From contig JAIXUD010000022.1 in assembly GCA_027483645.1 (NCBI GenBank), positions 186,001 through 250,000 on the forward strand: a stretch of DNA of 64,000 nt. Reading direction: 5' to 3'. Position numbers and translations under genes: made by a program. Below the pieces are notes generated by a model. The model searched no databases, was not told the DNA's origin, and saw only the letters and a list, made by a program, of their open reading frames with translations. Source of the stretch: Sphingobacteriales bacterium (lineage in GTDB: Bacteria; Bacteroidota; Bacteroidia; Chitinophagales; CAIOSU01). Positions 43,182 through 52,165 of this stretch are shown here, one piece after another; position 1 is the first letter of the stretch, and every line of letters begins with the position of its first letter.

Positions 43182-44282
43182 TTACACGTTAAACAAGAAG
43201 TGCATCACATCGCCGTCTTGCACTACATATTCCTTGCCTTCTATGCCCAGCTTGCCATTGTCGCGGCAAGCGCTCTCGCTGCCGAACTTCACAAAATCGG
43301 CATAATGAATAACTTGGGCACGGATAAAGCCTTTCTCAAAATCGGTGTGGATTACGCCCGCTGCGCCTGGCGCTTTAGTGCCTTTTGAAATGGTCCAGGC
43401 ACGTACTTCTTTTACGCCGGCGGTAAAATAGGTAATAAGGTGCAGTAGGCTGTAAGACTTCTGAATCAAACGAGTAACGCCCGATTCGGTAAGGCCCATT
43501 TCCTCTAGGAACATCTGGCGGTCATCATAGCTTTCCAGCTCGGCTATATCAGCCTCGGCAGCCGCGCTTACAAACAATACTTCAGCGTTCTCATCCTTCA
43601 CCGCTTCCATTACGGCACGGGTGTGCTCGTTGCCGCTGATTACCGATTTATCGTCAACATTGCAAACATACAAGGTTGGCTTGCTGGTAAGCAATTGGTA
43701 TTCGTCGATAATTAATTGGCCGTCTGCTTCGGTTTGGAAACTGCGGGCAGATTTGCCCTGCTCCAAGTGCTGTTTCAGGCCGTTCATTACTTCGTATATG
43801 CGCTTAGCTTCTTTGTCGGCACCAGTGGTAGCTTGGCGGTACACTTTGCTCACCACTTTTTCCACAGTTTCCAAATCTTTCAATTGTAGTTCTGTATCGA
43901 TAATTTCTTTGTCGCGCACTGGGTTTACGCTGCCGTCCACGTGCACTACGTTATCGTTGTCAAAGCAGCGAAGCACGTGAATAATGGCATTGGTGCTGCG
44001 GATGTTGCCCAAAAACTGGTTGCCCAGCCCTTCGCCCTTGCTGGCGCCTTTTACTAGGCCGGCAATGTCAACTATCTCAATGGTAGTAGGCACTACGCGC
44101 TCAGGGCTTACCAAACTTTCCAGCTTTATCAAGCGATCATCTGGTACGGTAATGGTACCAACGTTGGGCTCTATGGTGCAAAACGGGTAGTTGGCCGATT
44201 GCGCCTTAGCGTTGGATAATGCGTTGAAAAGGGTCGATTTACCTACGTTCGGTAATCCTACTATGCCACATTGCAAAGCCAT
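43182..44282 (-). CDS. ychF: Redox-regulated ATPase YchF (Obg/OLA1 family)
   Basis: A 366-residue P-loop protein of the Obg superfamily that prefers ATP and associates with ribosomes; it is linked to oxidative-stress control. Motifs: G1 GIVGLPNVGKSTLFNAL, G2/G3 region YPFCTIEPNVG and IEIVDIAGLVKGASKGEGLG, the coiled-coil insertion (about 130-165), and a C-terminal TGS-like domain with TISKGTKAPGAAGVIHTDFEK and FIRAQVIHYADF. Complete, with the typical end DVMHFLFNV. It is monocistronic. Confidence 0.97.
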   Translation of the reverse strand: MALQCGIVGLPNVGKSTLFNALSNAKAQSANYPFCTIEPNVGTITVPDDRLIKLESLVSPERVVPTTIEIVDIAGLVKGASKGEGLGNQFLGNIRSTNAIIHVLRCFDNDNVVHVDGSVNPVRDKEIIDTELQLKDLETVEKVVSKVYRQATTGADKEAKRIYEVMNGLKQHLEQGKSARSFQTEADGQLIIDEYQLLTSKPTLYVCNVDDKSVISGNEHTRAVMEAVKDENAEVLFVSAAAEADIAELESYDDRQMFLEEMGLTESGVTRLIQKSYSLLHLITYFTAGVKEVRAWTISKGTKAPGAAGVIHTDFEKGFIRAQVIHYADFVKFGSESACRDNGKLGIEGKEYVVQDGDVMHFLFNV

Positions 44283-44308
44283 GTTGTGTGCTGTTTTTTA
44301 TGAGGCTG

Positions 44309-44316
44309 CAAAGGTA
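44309..44316 (-). promoter_or_regulatory. Promoter -7 box of ychF
   Basis: TACCTTTG on the minus strand, an exact TANNTTTG match 27 bases before the ychF start. Confidence 0.45.
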
Positions 44317-44319
44317 CGA

Positions 44320-44368
44320 AATTAGTTGTTTGGTTGATGCTTGGTTATTAGTTATTGGTTAATGGTCG
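44320..44368. repeat. TTATTGGTT-type repeat tract
   Basis: GGTTATTAGTTATTGGTTAA and neighbouring partial copies. It belongs to the same family as the spacers of the hairpin array, but here no hairpin element is attached. Confidence 0.65.
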
Positions 44369-44414
44369 ATTGGGTCCACGGTCGATGGTCTACGGATGCT
44401 TTTGGTGTTATGTC

Positions 44415-44569
44415 CCCTCACCTAGCCTCTCCCATAGGGAGAGGGACTTATGCCTTCTTGCCGTTGGCATGAAGATTCTGCTAAAGTTTCCCCAAAACAA
44501 ACAGTTTTATAACGAGTCGAAGGCGAGGCGTACAAAGTCCCTCTCCCTCTGGGAGAGGCTAGGTGAGGG
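44415..44569. repeat. 155-base MITE-like element with 34-base inverted ends
   Basis: Bases 44415-44448 and 44536-44569 are inverted copies with one mismatch in 34. Each end also folds on itself (CCTCTCCC with GGGAGAGG). The 87-base centre is unrelated and codes for nothing. Non-coding elements of this shape are usually moved by a transposase elsewhere or spread as palindromic repeats. I could not see target-site duplications with certainty. The right end touches the stop of the NfeD-type protease gene (minus strand), where it could act as terminator. Confidence 0.75.
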
Positions 44570-44578
44570 ATCGTAATA

Positions 44579-46015
44579 CTACGCCTTCCGCACCTGCAAA
44601 TAGTTTCCTCTGGAGCGTAGCACTATTATTTCTGTACCCTTTTCAATCCATTCGCCGTCGGTAGAGGCTTCATGGTAATCGTTGCCAAGGGCTATTTTGC
44701 CTGTTGGCTTTAAGTCGGTTTGGGCGATGCCGTGCTGCCCGGCCAAGCCGTCCAGTTCGGTTAGTTTAGCGGTGTAGTCATCGCCGCCCAAGGTATCTTG
44801 AAGGGTCAGTTTTTTAAAGGCAGGGCTATTGGCTATCCGCTCATGGAACACCAAAAAGCCGATTATAGAAACCGTGAGAATCACCGTTACTTGCAGCACT
44901 GCGCGGGTAAGTTGTGCGCCATCGGCAAAGGTAAAATCAAAGCCATCGATATTGGCCAACAGTGACAGTATCAACGACCCAACGATCAAAACAATACCCG
45001 TGATGCCGAAAATACCAAACCCTGGTATAACAAAGAGCTCCACAATGATGAGCACTACCCCGACCATAAATACCAGTATCTCCCAATAAGCAGCCAATCC
45101 ATCCAAATACAAGGGGGCAAAATACAACACCGCACAAAGCACTGCTACCCCAAGCGGGAAACCGATGCCTGGGGCTTGCATTTCCATATAGATGCCACCG
45201 ATAATGCCCATTAATAGCAAAGAACTGATAAGTGGGCTCATCAAAAAGCCAATTATCGATTCCATGTTGCCCGGCTGATACTCTTCAATCTCAAAATCGG
45301 TAATGCCCAACTGTGCTATTACCTCGTCACGGTTTTTACTGATGCCCTCGCAGTAGCCATATTTCATCGCTTCTGAGCTGGTAAAGGTTAGCGTATAGCC
45401 GCTGTCGATAATGCCAGGTATTACAATACGGTCATCCACCATTGCCTCGGCAATAATCGGGTCGCGGCCATTGGTTTCAGCAGTGCTACGCATGGTACTG
45501 CGCATGTAGCTTTGGTATTTGTCGGGCATTTGGGTGCCGTCTTCGCCACTTACTACCGTTGCCGCACCTATGCTAGCACCGGGTGCCATAAAAATACTAT
45601 CGCAAGCTATTGATATCAACGCCCCTGCTGACGCGGCATTATCATTAACAAATACCACGGTAGGTACCGGGGCGTTCAGCAGTTTGTTACGTATCTCATC
45701 GGCAATGTCCACGCGGCCCCCGAAGGTGTTCAGTTCCATTAATACTACGGTTGCACCCCAAGCTTCTGCTTCCGCCAAGGCTTTCTCCACCAATCGGCCA
45801 GCGGGCGGCATTATATCCTCATCCAGCTTAAAGTAGTAAACCTTCTGCTTGCCCTTAAAGCCAGTATCTACGGTGGTGGTATCCATAGCCACTGGTGCTA
45901 CAAAGCCAGTATCGGCAGCAGTATTGGGCTCGTCTTGCGCGGGCAGTAGGGTAGTGAGCATGACCATAATGCTGAACACCCAAATTGGCAAAAGTTTGTA
46001 AAACCTAGTTTTCAT
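44579..46015 (-). CDS. NfeD-like membrane-bound serine protease
   Basis: A 478-residue membrane protein with a signal or anchor segment at the N-terminus, then a ClpP/crotonase-like protease domain (about 55-250: VVLMELNTFGGRVDIADEI, and FVNDNAASAGALISIACD with the nucleophile Ser). Four to five hydrophobic helices follow (about 265-400), then the soluble OB-fold NfeD domain (GLAGQHGIAQTDLKPTGKIAL to NYLQVRKA). Such NfeD1b-type proteins cleave stomatin-like partners and affect membrane quality control. No stomatin/SPFH gene is adjacent. The start at 46015 is chosen because it puts the signal segment at the end; an ATG 17 codons upstream is less likely. Confidence 0.92.
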   Translation of the reverse strand: MKTRFYKLLPIWVFSIMVMLTTLLPAQDEPNTAADTGFVAPVAMDTTTVDTGFKGKQKVYYFKLDEDIMPPAGRLVEKALAEAEAWGATVVLMELNTFGGRVDIADEIRNKLLNAPVPTVVFVNDNAASAGALISIACDSIFMAPGASIGAATVVSGEDGTQMPDKYQSYMRSTMRSTAETNGRDPIIAEAMVDDRIVIPGIIDSGYTLTFTSSEAMKYGYCEGISKNRDEVIAQLGITDFEIEEYQPGNMESIIGFLMSPLISSLLLMGIIGGIYMEMQAPGIGFPLGVAVLCAVLYFAPLYLDGLAAYWEILVFMVGVVLIIVELFVIPGFGIFGITGIVLIVGSLILSLLANIDGFDFTFADGAQLTRAVLQVTVILTVSIIGFLVFHERIANSPAFKKLTLQDTLGGDDYTAKLTELDGLAGQHGIAQTDLKPTGKIALGNDYHEASTDGEWIEKGTEIIVLRSRGNYLQVRKA

Positions 46016-46126
46016 GTAGTGCTGGTATAATAATATGCCCGTAATTTTGTTGAATAGTAGTGGCACGTGTTTTGTCCACTTGTTGTTACCCTATCAATAC
46101 AACCAAATTTAGCCATTTTGTATAAC

Positions 46127-47155
46127 ATGTTGCGCCGATATTTATTAGCCGTTTTATTTCATGTCTTCTTGTTGTTTAGCACAGCCGCCTTTGCGCAAGG
46201 TGGCAAGGTAACGGTAGACGGCAAAGTGTATACCGTACACCAAGTGCTTACCGGCGAAACGTTCTACTCCATTTCGCTTACCTATAATGTACATGTTGAT
46301 ACCCTGCGCGGCGTAAACCGCCTATTGGATGCCAACGCTGCCATACGCCCTGGCGATATGCTGATAATACCCCTTTACGCAGTGCGCGGTGCGGCCAGTA
46401 CGCCATCGGTTGTACCAGTAGTAGCAAAACCAGCCACCCCGCCCGCAACCCCACCAGTGGCGACTACACCATCAGTAACCAATGGCTCGTATTTACGGCA
46501 TACGGTTGCCACGGGCGAAACTTTGTACTCTGTAGCGCGGCTGTACCCCCATACAACTGTGGCCGAGATAAAAGAGCTGAACCAGTTGCAGATAGAAAGC
46601 CTAAGCATTGGGCAAGTGCTGCTGATACCTGCTATAAAAGGTACGCCAGGCGTAAGGCCTACCACTCCACCATCTACCCAACCGGTTGATACCCATGCCA
46701 TCTATAAGCCTTCTGGCGCCATACTTACTAGTGACAGTAACGTGACTGCCGCACCCAACCGTGCCGACAGCAGTGCTGCCTCGGCCGCATCGTTTGATTT
46801 AAACATGCTGCAAGATTTAGAGCGCAAATATACAGCGGTACTAAGCGCAGGCACCGAGCAAACCGTAACGGGCACCGCCACTTGGATTACCGACCCTTCG
46901 CACGAGAACCAGTACCGCTTTTATGCCATGCACAAAACCGCCCCCATTGGCAGTATATTGAAGGTAAAGAACCTGATGAACGATCGAGTGGTGTATGCCA
47001 AGGTGATTGGCAAACTGCCCAACACACAGGCCAATGCCAAAATCATCGTTAAGCTATCCGGCGCTTCTGCGCGGTACTTGAATGTGCTAGATGATAAGTT
47101 TATGATTGAGCTTTCTACTGCAACTAAGACGCCGGTGGTTACGGGTGAGCAGTAA
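46127..47155 (+). CDS. LysM-domain protein with a C-terminal RlpA-like barrel
   Basis: A 342-residue exported protein: signal peptide to about residue 23, LysM 1 (YTVHQVLTGETFYSISLTYN...IRPGDMLIIP, about 30-80), a Pro/Thr linker, LysM 2 (LRHTVATGETLYSVARLYP...LSIGQVLLIP, about 122-170), and a further linker. The C-terminal domain (about 255-330) has YRFYAMHKTAPIGSILKVKN and VYAKVIGKLP, as in double-psi beta-barrels of RlpA type. The usual catalytic Asp of lytic RlpA is not evident, so it more likely binds peptidoglycan than cuts it. The start at 46127 puts the signal peptide first. Confidence 0.88.
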   Translation: MLRRYLLAVLFHVFLLFSTAAFAQGGKVTVDGKVYTVHQVLTGETFYSISLTYNVHVDTLRGVNRLLDANAAIRPGDMLIIPLYAVRGAASTPSVVPVVAKPATPPATPPVATTPSVTNGSYLRHTVATGETLYSVARLYPHTTVAEIKELNQLQIESLSIGQVLLIPAIKGTPGVRPTTPPSTQPVDTHAIYKPSGAILTSDSNVTAAPNRADSSAASAASFDLNMLQDLERKYTAVLSAGTEQTVTGTATWITDPSHENQYRFYAMHKTAPIGSILKVKNLMNDRVVYAKVIGKLPNTQANAKIIVKLSGASARYLNVLDDKFMIELSTATKTPVVTGEQ

Positions 47156-47510
47156 GTTTTTGGACGACAGACAACTGACCACGGACCACGTGCCGCAATT
47201 TATAATTTCTTTGCGTTCGTTGCGATTGAACTTTCTGAAACCGAATAACCAGTATCAGTTACTTCCAAATTCACCTCGCCAGTCTAACCATGATTGCTGC
47301 CAACACGGCTAGGTATATATTCTTCATGGCCCTTTTGTATTTATTGGGGCGAATTTAATGCATTTGCAATAATTTGGAAAGGTTTTATGGGCTTGCCACC
47401 CCTAAATAGGCTATTATTATCATAAAGCACTTAAATCATCTTGCCTTTTGAAACTTCATTAGCGAATTTTTGTTTTAATTTGTAGGCAATCAGCGGTTTA
47501 GACACTCCTC
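47156..47510. other. 355-base intergenic region
   Basis: This lies between the LysM gene and the sterol-desaturase-family pair. No gene is supported. A 22-codon frame at 47290-47358 (MIAANTARYIFFMALLYLLG) is hydrophobic enough for one membrane helix but too short to claim. A promoter-like TTAATTTG (one mismatch to TANNTTTG) lies about 40 bases before the next start. Confidence 0.4.
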
Positions 47511-48794
47511 ATGGACAAAGCGAGCTATATAGTATTAGCCATTCCAGTATTCTTCCTACTCATCGGGATAGAGCTGCTATTCGACCGCCTGAAAAAAACC
47601 AATTATTACCGCTTCAATGATGCTATTACCAACCTTAGCCTGGGGGTAGGTTCACAGGTTTTTGGCATTTTCCTAAAGCTGGTTATCAGCCTAGGCTATC
47701 TGTACATCTACAAGCACTACCGCATTACCGACATGCCGGGCATGGAAACCGACCACGCCACTTTGGCAGTGGTGCTTACTTTTGTGGCATTGTTTATAGG
47801 GGTTGATTTCTTTTATTATTGGTTTCACCGCTTAGCGCACGAGATTAGCGTACTGTGGGGCAGCCACGTGGTACACCACCAAAGTGAGGAGTACAACCTT
47901 ACCGTGGCGTTACGCCAAGCATGGCTGCAAGGGGCTTTTTCGTGGGTATTTTATCTGCCGTTGGCATTCTTGGGTTTCGACCCGATAATGTTTGTGGTGG
48001 TGAGCCAGTTTCAAACCCTATATCAATTTTGGATTCATACCAAGGCCATCAACAAATTGCCACACTGGTTTGAATATGTGTTCAATACGCCAAGCCACCA
48101 TCGGGTGCACCATGGGGTAAACCCAAAATACATCGACCGCAACCACGGCGGTACACTCATCATTTTCGACCGCATGTTTGGCACTTTCCAAGAAGAGGAA
48201 GAGGAAGTGGTGTACGGCATTACCAGCCAAACCAAAAGTTGGAATCCGCTTTGGGTTAACTTCAATTATTGGGGCGATTTGTTTAAGGAAGTGGCTAAGG
48301 CCAGCAACGTAAGCGATGCCCTGAAAATGCTGGTATTTAAGCCCGGTTGGCGCCCCGATTACCTGGGCGGCGTGCAGCCATTTAAAGAAGTTACCCCACA
48401 ATCTTTTCATAAATACGATACCGCCATTACACCAGGCTTGGCTTACTACATCTTCTTTCAGTTTGTATTGATGTTGGCGGGTGCTACTGGCTACCTTATT
48501 GCTGCTGGTGGGCTAGATTGGCCTGCTCGTATTGGTGTGGCCTTATTGATTATTTTGGCGCTAGTTACTTTGGGCGGATTATTGGAGCAGCGGCGCTGGG
48601 CACTGTTTATGGAAGTGCTGCGGCTGCTTGCTACCGCGCCGGTAGCCATCATATTGCTCCAATCCATCGCGAACCCTATAGCCCTTGCCATTGTTGTAAC
48701 AGCCATTACTTTGTTTTCCATTGCTTGGTTGGTACCTTACCATAACAAGTTAGGCACTGCTATTGGCGATGGGCATATTGTAGCTAACGTTTAA
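47511..48794 (+). CDS. Sterol desaturase/fatty acid hydroxylase family membrane enzyme, alkylglycerol-monooxygenase-like (1)
   Basis: A 427-residue multi-pass di-iron enzyme. The histidine clusters are intact: WFHRLAHE (H106, H110), GSHVVHHQSEEYN (H119, H122, H123) and NTPSHHRVHHGVN (H196, H197, H200, H201) followed by DRNHGG. The arrangement and the YIDRNHGGTLIIFDRMFGTF segment match the branch with animal alkylglycerol monooxygenase, which breaks the ether bond of alkylglycerols using tetrahydrobiopterin. The extra C-terminal part (about 310-427) adds four membrane helices not present in the next gene's product. The substrate in bacteria is unproven. First gene of a run with its paralogue 12 bases downstream. 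Confidence 0.88.
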   Translation: MDKASYIVLAIPVFFLLIGIELLFDRLKKTNYYRFNDAITNLSLGVGSQVFGIFLKLVISLGYLYIYKHYRITDMPGMETDHATLAVVLTFVALFIGVDFFYYWFHRLAHEISVLWGSHVVHHQSEEYNLTVALRQAWLQGAFSWVFYLPLAFLGFDPIMFVVVSQFQTLYQFWIHTKAINKLPHWFEYVFNTPSHHRVHHGVNPKYIDRNHGGTLIIFDRMFGTFQEEEEEVVYGITSQTKSWNPLWVNFNYWGDLFKEVAKASNVSDALKMLVFKPGWRPDYLGGVQPFKEVTPQSFHKYDTAITPGLAYYIFFQFVLMLAGATGYLIAAGGLDWPARIGVALLIILALVTLGGLLEQRRWALFMEVLRLLATAPVAIILLQSIANPIALAIVVTAITLFSIAWLVPYHNKLGTAIGDGHIVANV

Positions 48795-48806
48795 TTACTA
48801 TCCTCA

Positions 48807-49784
48807 ATGTCGTTTTTCGAATCCCTTGAACCTTCAGATGCCGTAATCATGTTCGCCATCCCGCTGTTTCTCACAGCGATAGTGTTGGAGCTTATATTCA
48901 ACTTCGTGCACGATAGGCACCTTTATCACGGCAAGGATAGTATTGCCTCTATATCTATGGGGATTGGTTCCTTATTTATGAATCTGGGTATGAAGGCCCT
49001 TGCCATGTTGGCTTATGGCTTTTTATATCAGTTTAGGATTTTTGAAGGTTTGGAAACCTATTGGTGGGCTTGGGTTATCTTGTTTTTTGCCGATGATTTT
49101 AGTTTCTACTGGCACCACCGCTTGAGCCATGAGGTGCGCATACTTTGGGCGGCGCACGTAAACCACCATAGCAGCGTAAACCTAAACTTCAGTACCGCCT
49201 TGCGCCAGAGCTGGACGGAGCTGTTCCATAAATACATCTTTTGGCTTTGGCTGCCCATTGTGGGCTTCCCGCCTTGGATGATATTGACTATGATGAGCTT
49301 CAGCCTTATTTTCCAATTTTTGCAACATACTAGGCTGGTGGGCAAGCTTGGGCCAATAGAATGGATTTTCAATACGCCGAGTAGCCATCGCGTACACCAT
49401 GCCAGCAACATACGCTATATGGATCGCAACCACGCTGGCGTACTCATTATTTGGGATAGGCTGTTTGGCACCTACCAAGAAGAGTTGGATGAGGACGAGC
49501 CAGTTTATGGCATTACCACCAACATATATACTTACAACCCCATCAAGATTGCCAGCCACGAGTATAGCGCCATTTGGAGCGATTTGAAAACCATGCCCAC
49601 CTTTAAGGATAAGGTAAAACTATTGCTGTACCCACCGGGCTGGAGCCCCAATGGCCCTGACCAAACCGCGAAGTTCCTTCAAAAACAGCTACATTTGGAG
49701 GAAGAAAGAACCGGGGTGGTGAAACCTACGCATAAAGATGCCAGCAGGCATACCGCACCCCAAGCAGAAACTATAGCAGCATGA
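48807..49784 (+). CDS. Sterol desaturase/fatty acid hydroxylase family membrane enzyme (2)
   Basis: A 325-residue paralogue of the previous gene with the same His clusters: YWHHRLSHE, AAHVNHHSSVNLNFS and NTPSSHRVHHASN then YMDRNHAGV. It has about five membrane helices before and around the clusters but lacks the C-terminal helix block, ending instead in a charged 60-residue tail (KQLHLEEERTGV). Tandem retention of two diverged copies suggests different substrates or a heteromer. Its stop overlaps the start of the lipoprotein gene by four bases (ATGA), so the three are one operon. Confidence 0.88.
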   Translation: MSFFESLEPSDAVIMFAIPLFLTAIVLELIFNFVHDRHLYHGKDSIASISMGIGSLFMNLGMKALAMLAYGFLYQFRIFEGLETYWWAWVILFFADDFSFYWHHRLSHEVRILWAAHVNHHSSVNLNFSTALRQSWTELFHKYIFWLWLPIVGFPPWMILTMMSFSLIFQFLQHTRLVGKLGPIEWIFNTPSSHRVHHASNIRYMDRNHAGVLIIWDRLFGTYQEELDEDEPVYGITTNIYTYNPIKIASHEYSAIWSDLKTMPTFKDKVKLLLYPPGWSPNGPDQTAKFLQKQLHLEEERTGVVKPTHKDASRHTAPQAETIAA

Positions 49785-50287
49785 GTTTAAAGTATTTGAT
49801 GATGTTGGCGCTTGCAGCCGTTACTATTGCTGGTTGCAGTTACCCGGAGGGTTTACAGGAAAAAGAAGTGGCAGGCCGTTTTAAAATGAGCGTAGTAGGC
49901 TACGTAAGCGAAACCGATGAGCTGCACCCGAAAGGTATTTTTCAATACCAAAACGAGTTTCGTACCGTATACTTGTTGGTGCTGGATACCCCCCGGATTG
50001 ACTTGAGCCTAGCTGAATATGGAAAATTTGCCAGCGAAAAGATAGCGACCGTTCTTACCGACTCCTTAATTACCCCTATTGACAGCATTACCAGCATAAA
50101 CGGCGCACCTGCGCTAGAGTACGAACTGGAGGGCAACATAACCAACGAGCGCGTTTGGTACCGCTTGGCAGTAGTGGAAGGCAAACAACACTACTACCAA
50201 ATACTCGGCTGGACGATATTGCAACGGAAGGATAAGTATGGGCAAGATATTGCAGATATGATAAGGTCGTTTAAATTGGCGGAGTGA
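49781..50287 (+). CDS. Lipoprotein, possibly PsbP-like
   Basis: A 168-residue protein with a lipoprotein signal (lipobox TIAGC near residue 19). The mature part alternates strands and helices, with the strand-pair WYRLAVVEGKQHYYQILGWT and a final helix (DIADMIRSFKLAE). This resembles the PsbP/DUF1795-type fold, but the match is by eye only. It is translationally coupled to the hydroxylase-like gene, so it may be an accessory protein of that enzyme at the membrane. Confidence 0.65.
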   Translation: MSLKYLMMLALAAVTIAGCSYPEGLQEKEVAGRFKMSVVGYVSETDELHPKGIFQYQNEFRTVYLLVLDTPRIDLSLAEYGKFASEKIATVLTDSLITPIDSITSINGAPALEYELEGNITNERVWYRLAVVEGKQHYYQILGWTILQRKDKYGQDIADMIRSFKLAE

Positions 50288-50290
50288 TTT

Positions 50291-50428
50291 GAGTATCAAG
50301 TAGTGAGTATCAAGTATCAAGACTTGCTGCAATGATATTATGAGTGCATTTCTGCTAAAAGATCTCTATTCCAGCTTTTGCCCTTAAATGTATTATGAAA
50401 GGTACTTGATACTCACTACTTGATACTA
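50291..50428. repeat. Inverted pair of AGTATCAAGTA tracts
   Basis: GAGTATCAAGTAGTGAGTAT and two further half-units at 50291-50321 are mirrored by ACTTGATACTCACTACTTGA at 50401-50428, with 79 bases between. The left part is the same sequence as at 19371-19403. The pair could fold as a long hairpin between the lipoprotein and the lysoplasmalogenase genes and may separate two transcripts. Confidence 0.75.
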
Positions 50429-50435
50429 TAAAAAA

Positions 50436-51152
50436 ATGAAACCCCTCTCCCTCTTCTACTGGCTAATTGCCATCATCCACTTGGTTTTCGAGGCATTGTT
50501 GATTGCCGATGTGCCCAGTGCCCTGTTTCCGGCAATGGTAAGTAAAACGCTGCTGATGCCGGTGTTGGTTTGGTACTACCTGAAAGCCACTGGGCCAAGC
50601 ATGACAGGTGCACAGAAGCTGATATTGGTTGGCTTAGTTTTCTCTTGGAGTGGAGATGTAAACCTAATGATGCCCCAGCTTGAAAGCTGTAAGCCTTATG
50701 AAGAGTTATTCTTCCTGGCTGGATTGGTTTCGTTCTTAATTACCCATGTGCTATATATCCTGTCCTTTAAAAAAGACTTTGCCAATAAAAACCAATCGGC
50801 CATTCTTAAATCCAAACCATGGTTGGTGCTGCCGGTGCTAGGCGCTTATGCTGGTTTACTGGCCATCCTCATCCCTACCATACAGGCCAATGAGCCCGAT
50901 ATGTTGATACCAGTGCTGGTTTATGCCTCGGTTATCACTATTATGGTCATTTTCGCCATCAATCGCTGGGGCAAGGTTTCGGCCGCAAGTTTTGGTATTG
51001 TATTGGCTGGCGCACTGCTATTTATGTTTTCTGATGCCAATATTGCCATCAATAAGTTTCATACGCCATTTGCCTTGGCGCCGCTGGTTATTATGTCTAC
51101 CTACATCACATCGCAGTATCTATTCGCCTATGGCACACGCAAGGGTGTATAA
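50436..51152 (+). CDS. Lysoplasmalogenase-family membrane protein (YhhN/TMEM86)
   Basis: A 238-residue protein with about eight hydrophobic helices and the family's conserved polar residues: VSKTLLMPVLVWYYLK, LVFSWSGDVNLMM (the conserved Asp in the GD motif) and ALLFMFSDANIAINKF (the second conserved SD). TMEM86-type enzymes hydrolyse the vinyl-ether bond of lysoplasmalogens. With the two alkylglycerol-monooxygenase-like genes just upstream, this suggests a local ether-lipid breakdown set. This is an inference from context and not shown for any Bacteroidota enzyme that I know of. Confidence 0.88.
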   Translation: MKPLSLFYWLIAIIHLVFEALLIADVPSALFPAMVSKTLLMPVLVWYYLKATGPSMTGAQKLILVGLVFSWSGDVNLMMPQLESCKPYEELFFLAGLVSFLITHVLYILSFKKDFANKNQSAILKSKPWLVLPVLGAYAGLLAILIPTIQANEPDMLIPVLVYASVITIMVIFAINRWGKVSAASFGIVLAGALLFMFSDANIAINKFHTPFALAPLVIMSTYITSQYLFAYGTRKGV

Positions 51153-51241
51153 CTTTAGCTAGGGTTGATTTAGGCAATATCACCCGAATTGCTATATTTA
51201 CGCCACATAGCACGATGCAGTAGGCCGATTATTGAGTATAC

Positions 51242-51856
51242 ATGGAGTGGTTGTCATACATTTTATTGCCTTTAATTGCGGCCGCCATCGGGTGGCTTAC
51301 CAATTGGACCCTTATCAAAATGCTCTTCCACCCGCGGAAGAAAGTACGCATTCTGTTTTTGGAGATTCAAGGCGTATTCCCCAAACGCCAATACTTGATT
51401 GCGGAGCGCATAGGCAAAATGGTGGCGCAAGAGGTGCTCTCGTTTAGCGACCTAAAGCACCGCATCAACGATCCGCGCAATATGGAGTCCATCAACCAGA
51501 ACATTGAGGCCAAGGTGGACCAGTACCTTGATGAGACCTTGCCCGCCAAATACCCCCTAATGAGCATGTTGCTGGGCAAAAAAGTACGCTCAAAAATGAA
51601 GAACGACCTGCTTAAGGAAGTACAAGAAATAGCGCCTGTAGTAATAAACGGCTACGTAGATAAGCTGGAAGACAATTTTGATTTGGAGAAGCTAGTTCGC
51701 CAGAAAGTTTCGCTTCTCTCACCCATAACTTTGGAGCATCTGATAATGGGTACCCTCAAAAAGGAGTTCCAGTTCATTAAGCTCACCGGGGCCTTGCTCG
51801 GCTTCTTAATAGGGCTGATACAAGTGCTGTTGGTAGTATTGGGCGACCACCTGTAG
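51242..51856 (+). CDS. DUF445 family membrane protein
   Basis: A 204-residue protein with the DUF445 opening AAAIGWLTNWTLIKMLFHPR, a basic QGVFPKRQYLIAERIGKMVA segment, a helical middle (about 60-150) and a C-terminal membrane helix (LLGFLIGLIQVLLVVLG). DUF445 proteins are inner-membrane proteins of unknown role. It is shorter than the 370-450-residue members in Firmicutes but typical of the short form. It starts 89 bases after the lysoplasmalogenase-like gene on the same strand. Confidence 0.9.
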   Translation: MEWLSYILLPLIAAAIGWLTNWTLIKMLFHPRKKVRILFLEIQGVFPKRQYLIAERIGKMVAQEVLSFSDLKHRINDPRNMESINQNIEAKVDQYLDETLPAKYPLMSMLLGKKVRSKMKNDLLKEVQEIAPVVINGYVDKLEDNFDLEKLVRQKVSLLSPITLEHLIMGTLKKEFQFIKLTGALLGFLIGLIQVLLVVLGDHL

Positions 51857-52103
51857 TGGCATTTGCCCCCAAATACTTGTTTTTGATGATTACTCCCGCC
51901 CCTTCTGCCGTAAACATCAGAATAACCGAGCAGCAAATTTTACAACCTGCCACATAAGACCCATCCACCTCCCCCCACACACAAGGCTAGAGGCTAACTA
52001 GGCAATAATATACGTATTGCTTCCCATTTATGGTATGGTCTTATTTGCCATTCGGTGGTGTTTGCACCCAAGGAAGAAATTGCCCTAAAATTGTCCTAAA
52101 ACA

Positions 52104-52130
52104 AAAGACAACCCTTTTGAGGTTGTCTTT
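52104..52130 (+). terminator. Hairpin with T run
   Basis: AAAGACAACC (52104-52113) pairs with GGTTGTCTTT (52121-52130) around CTTTTGA. It lies about 250 bases past the DUF445 stop, which is far for its terminator, and may mark the end of a lost gene. Confidence 0.7.
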
Positions 52131-52165
52131 AATTAGATGATAAAGTATTTACTATCAACGCTCTG

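Noticed and set aside
47290-47358. 22-codon hydrophobic frame
   Set aside because: It could be a tiny membrane peptide, but length and lack of conservation evidence do not support a call.
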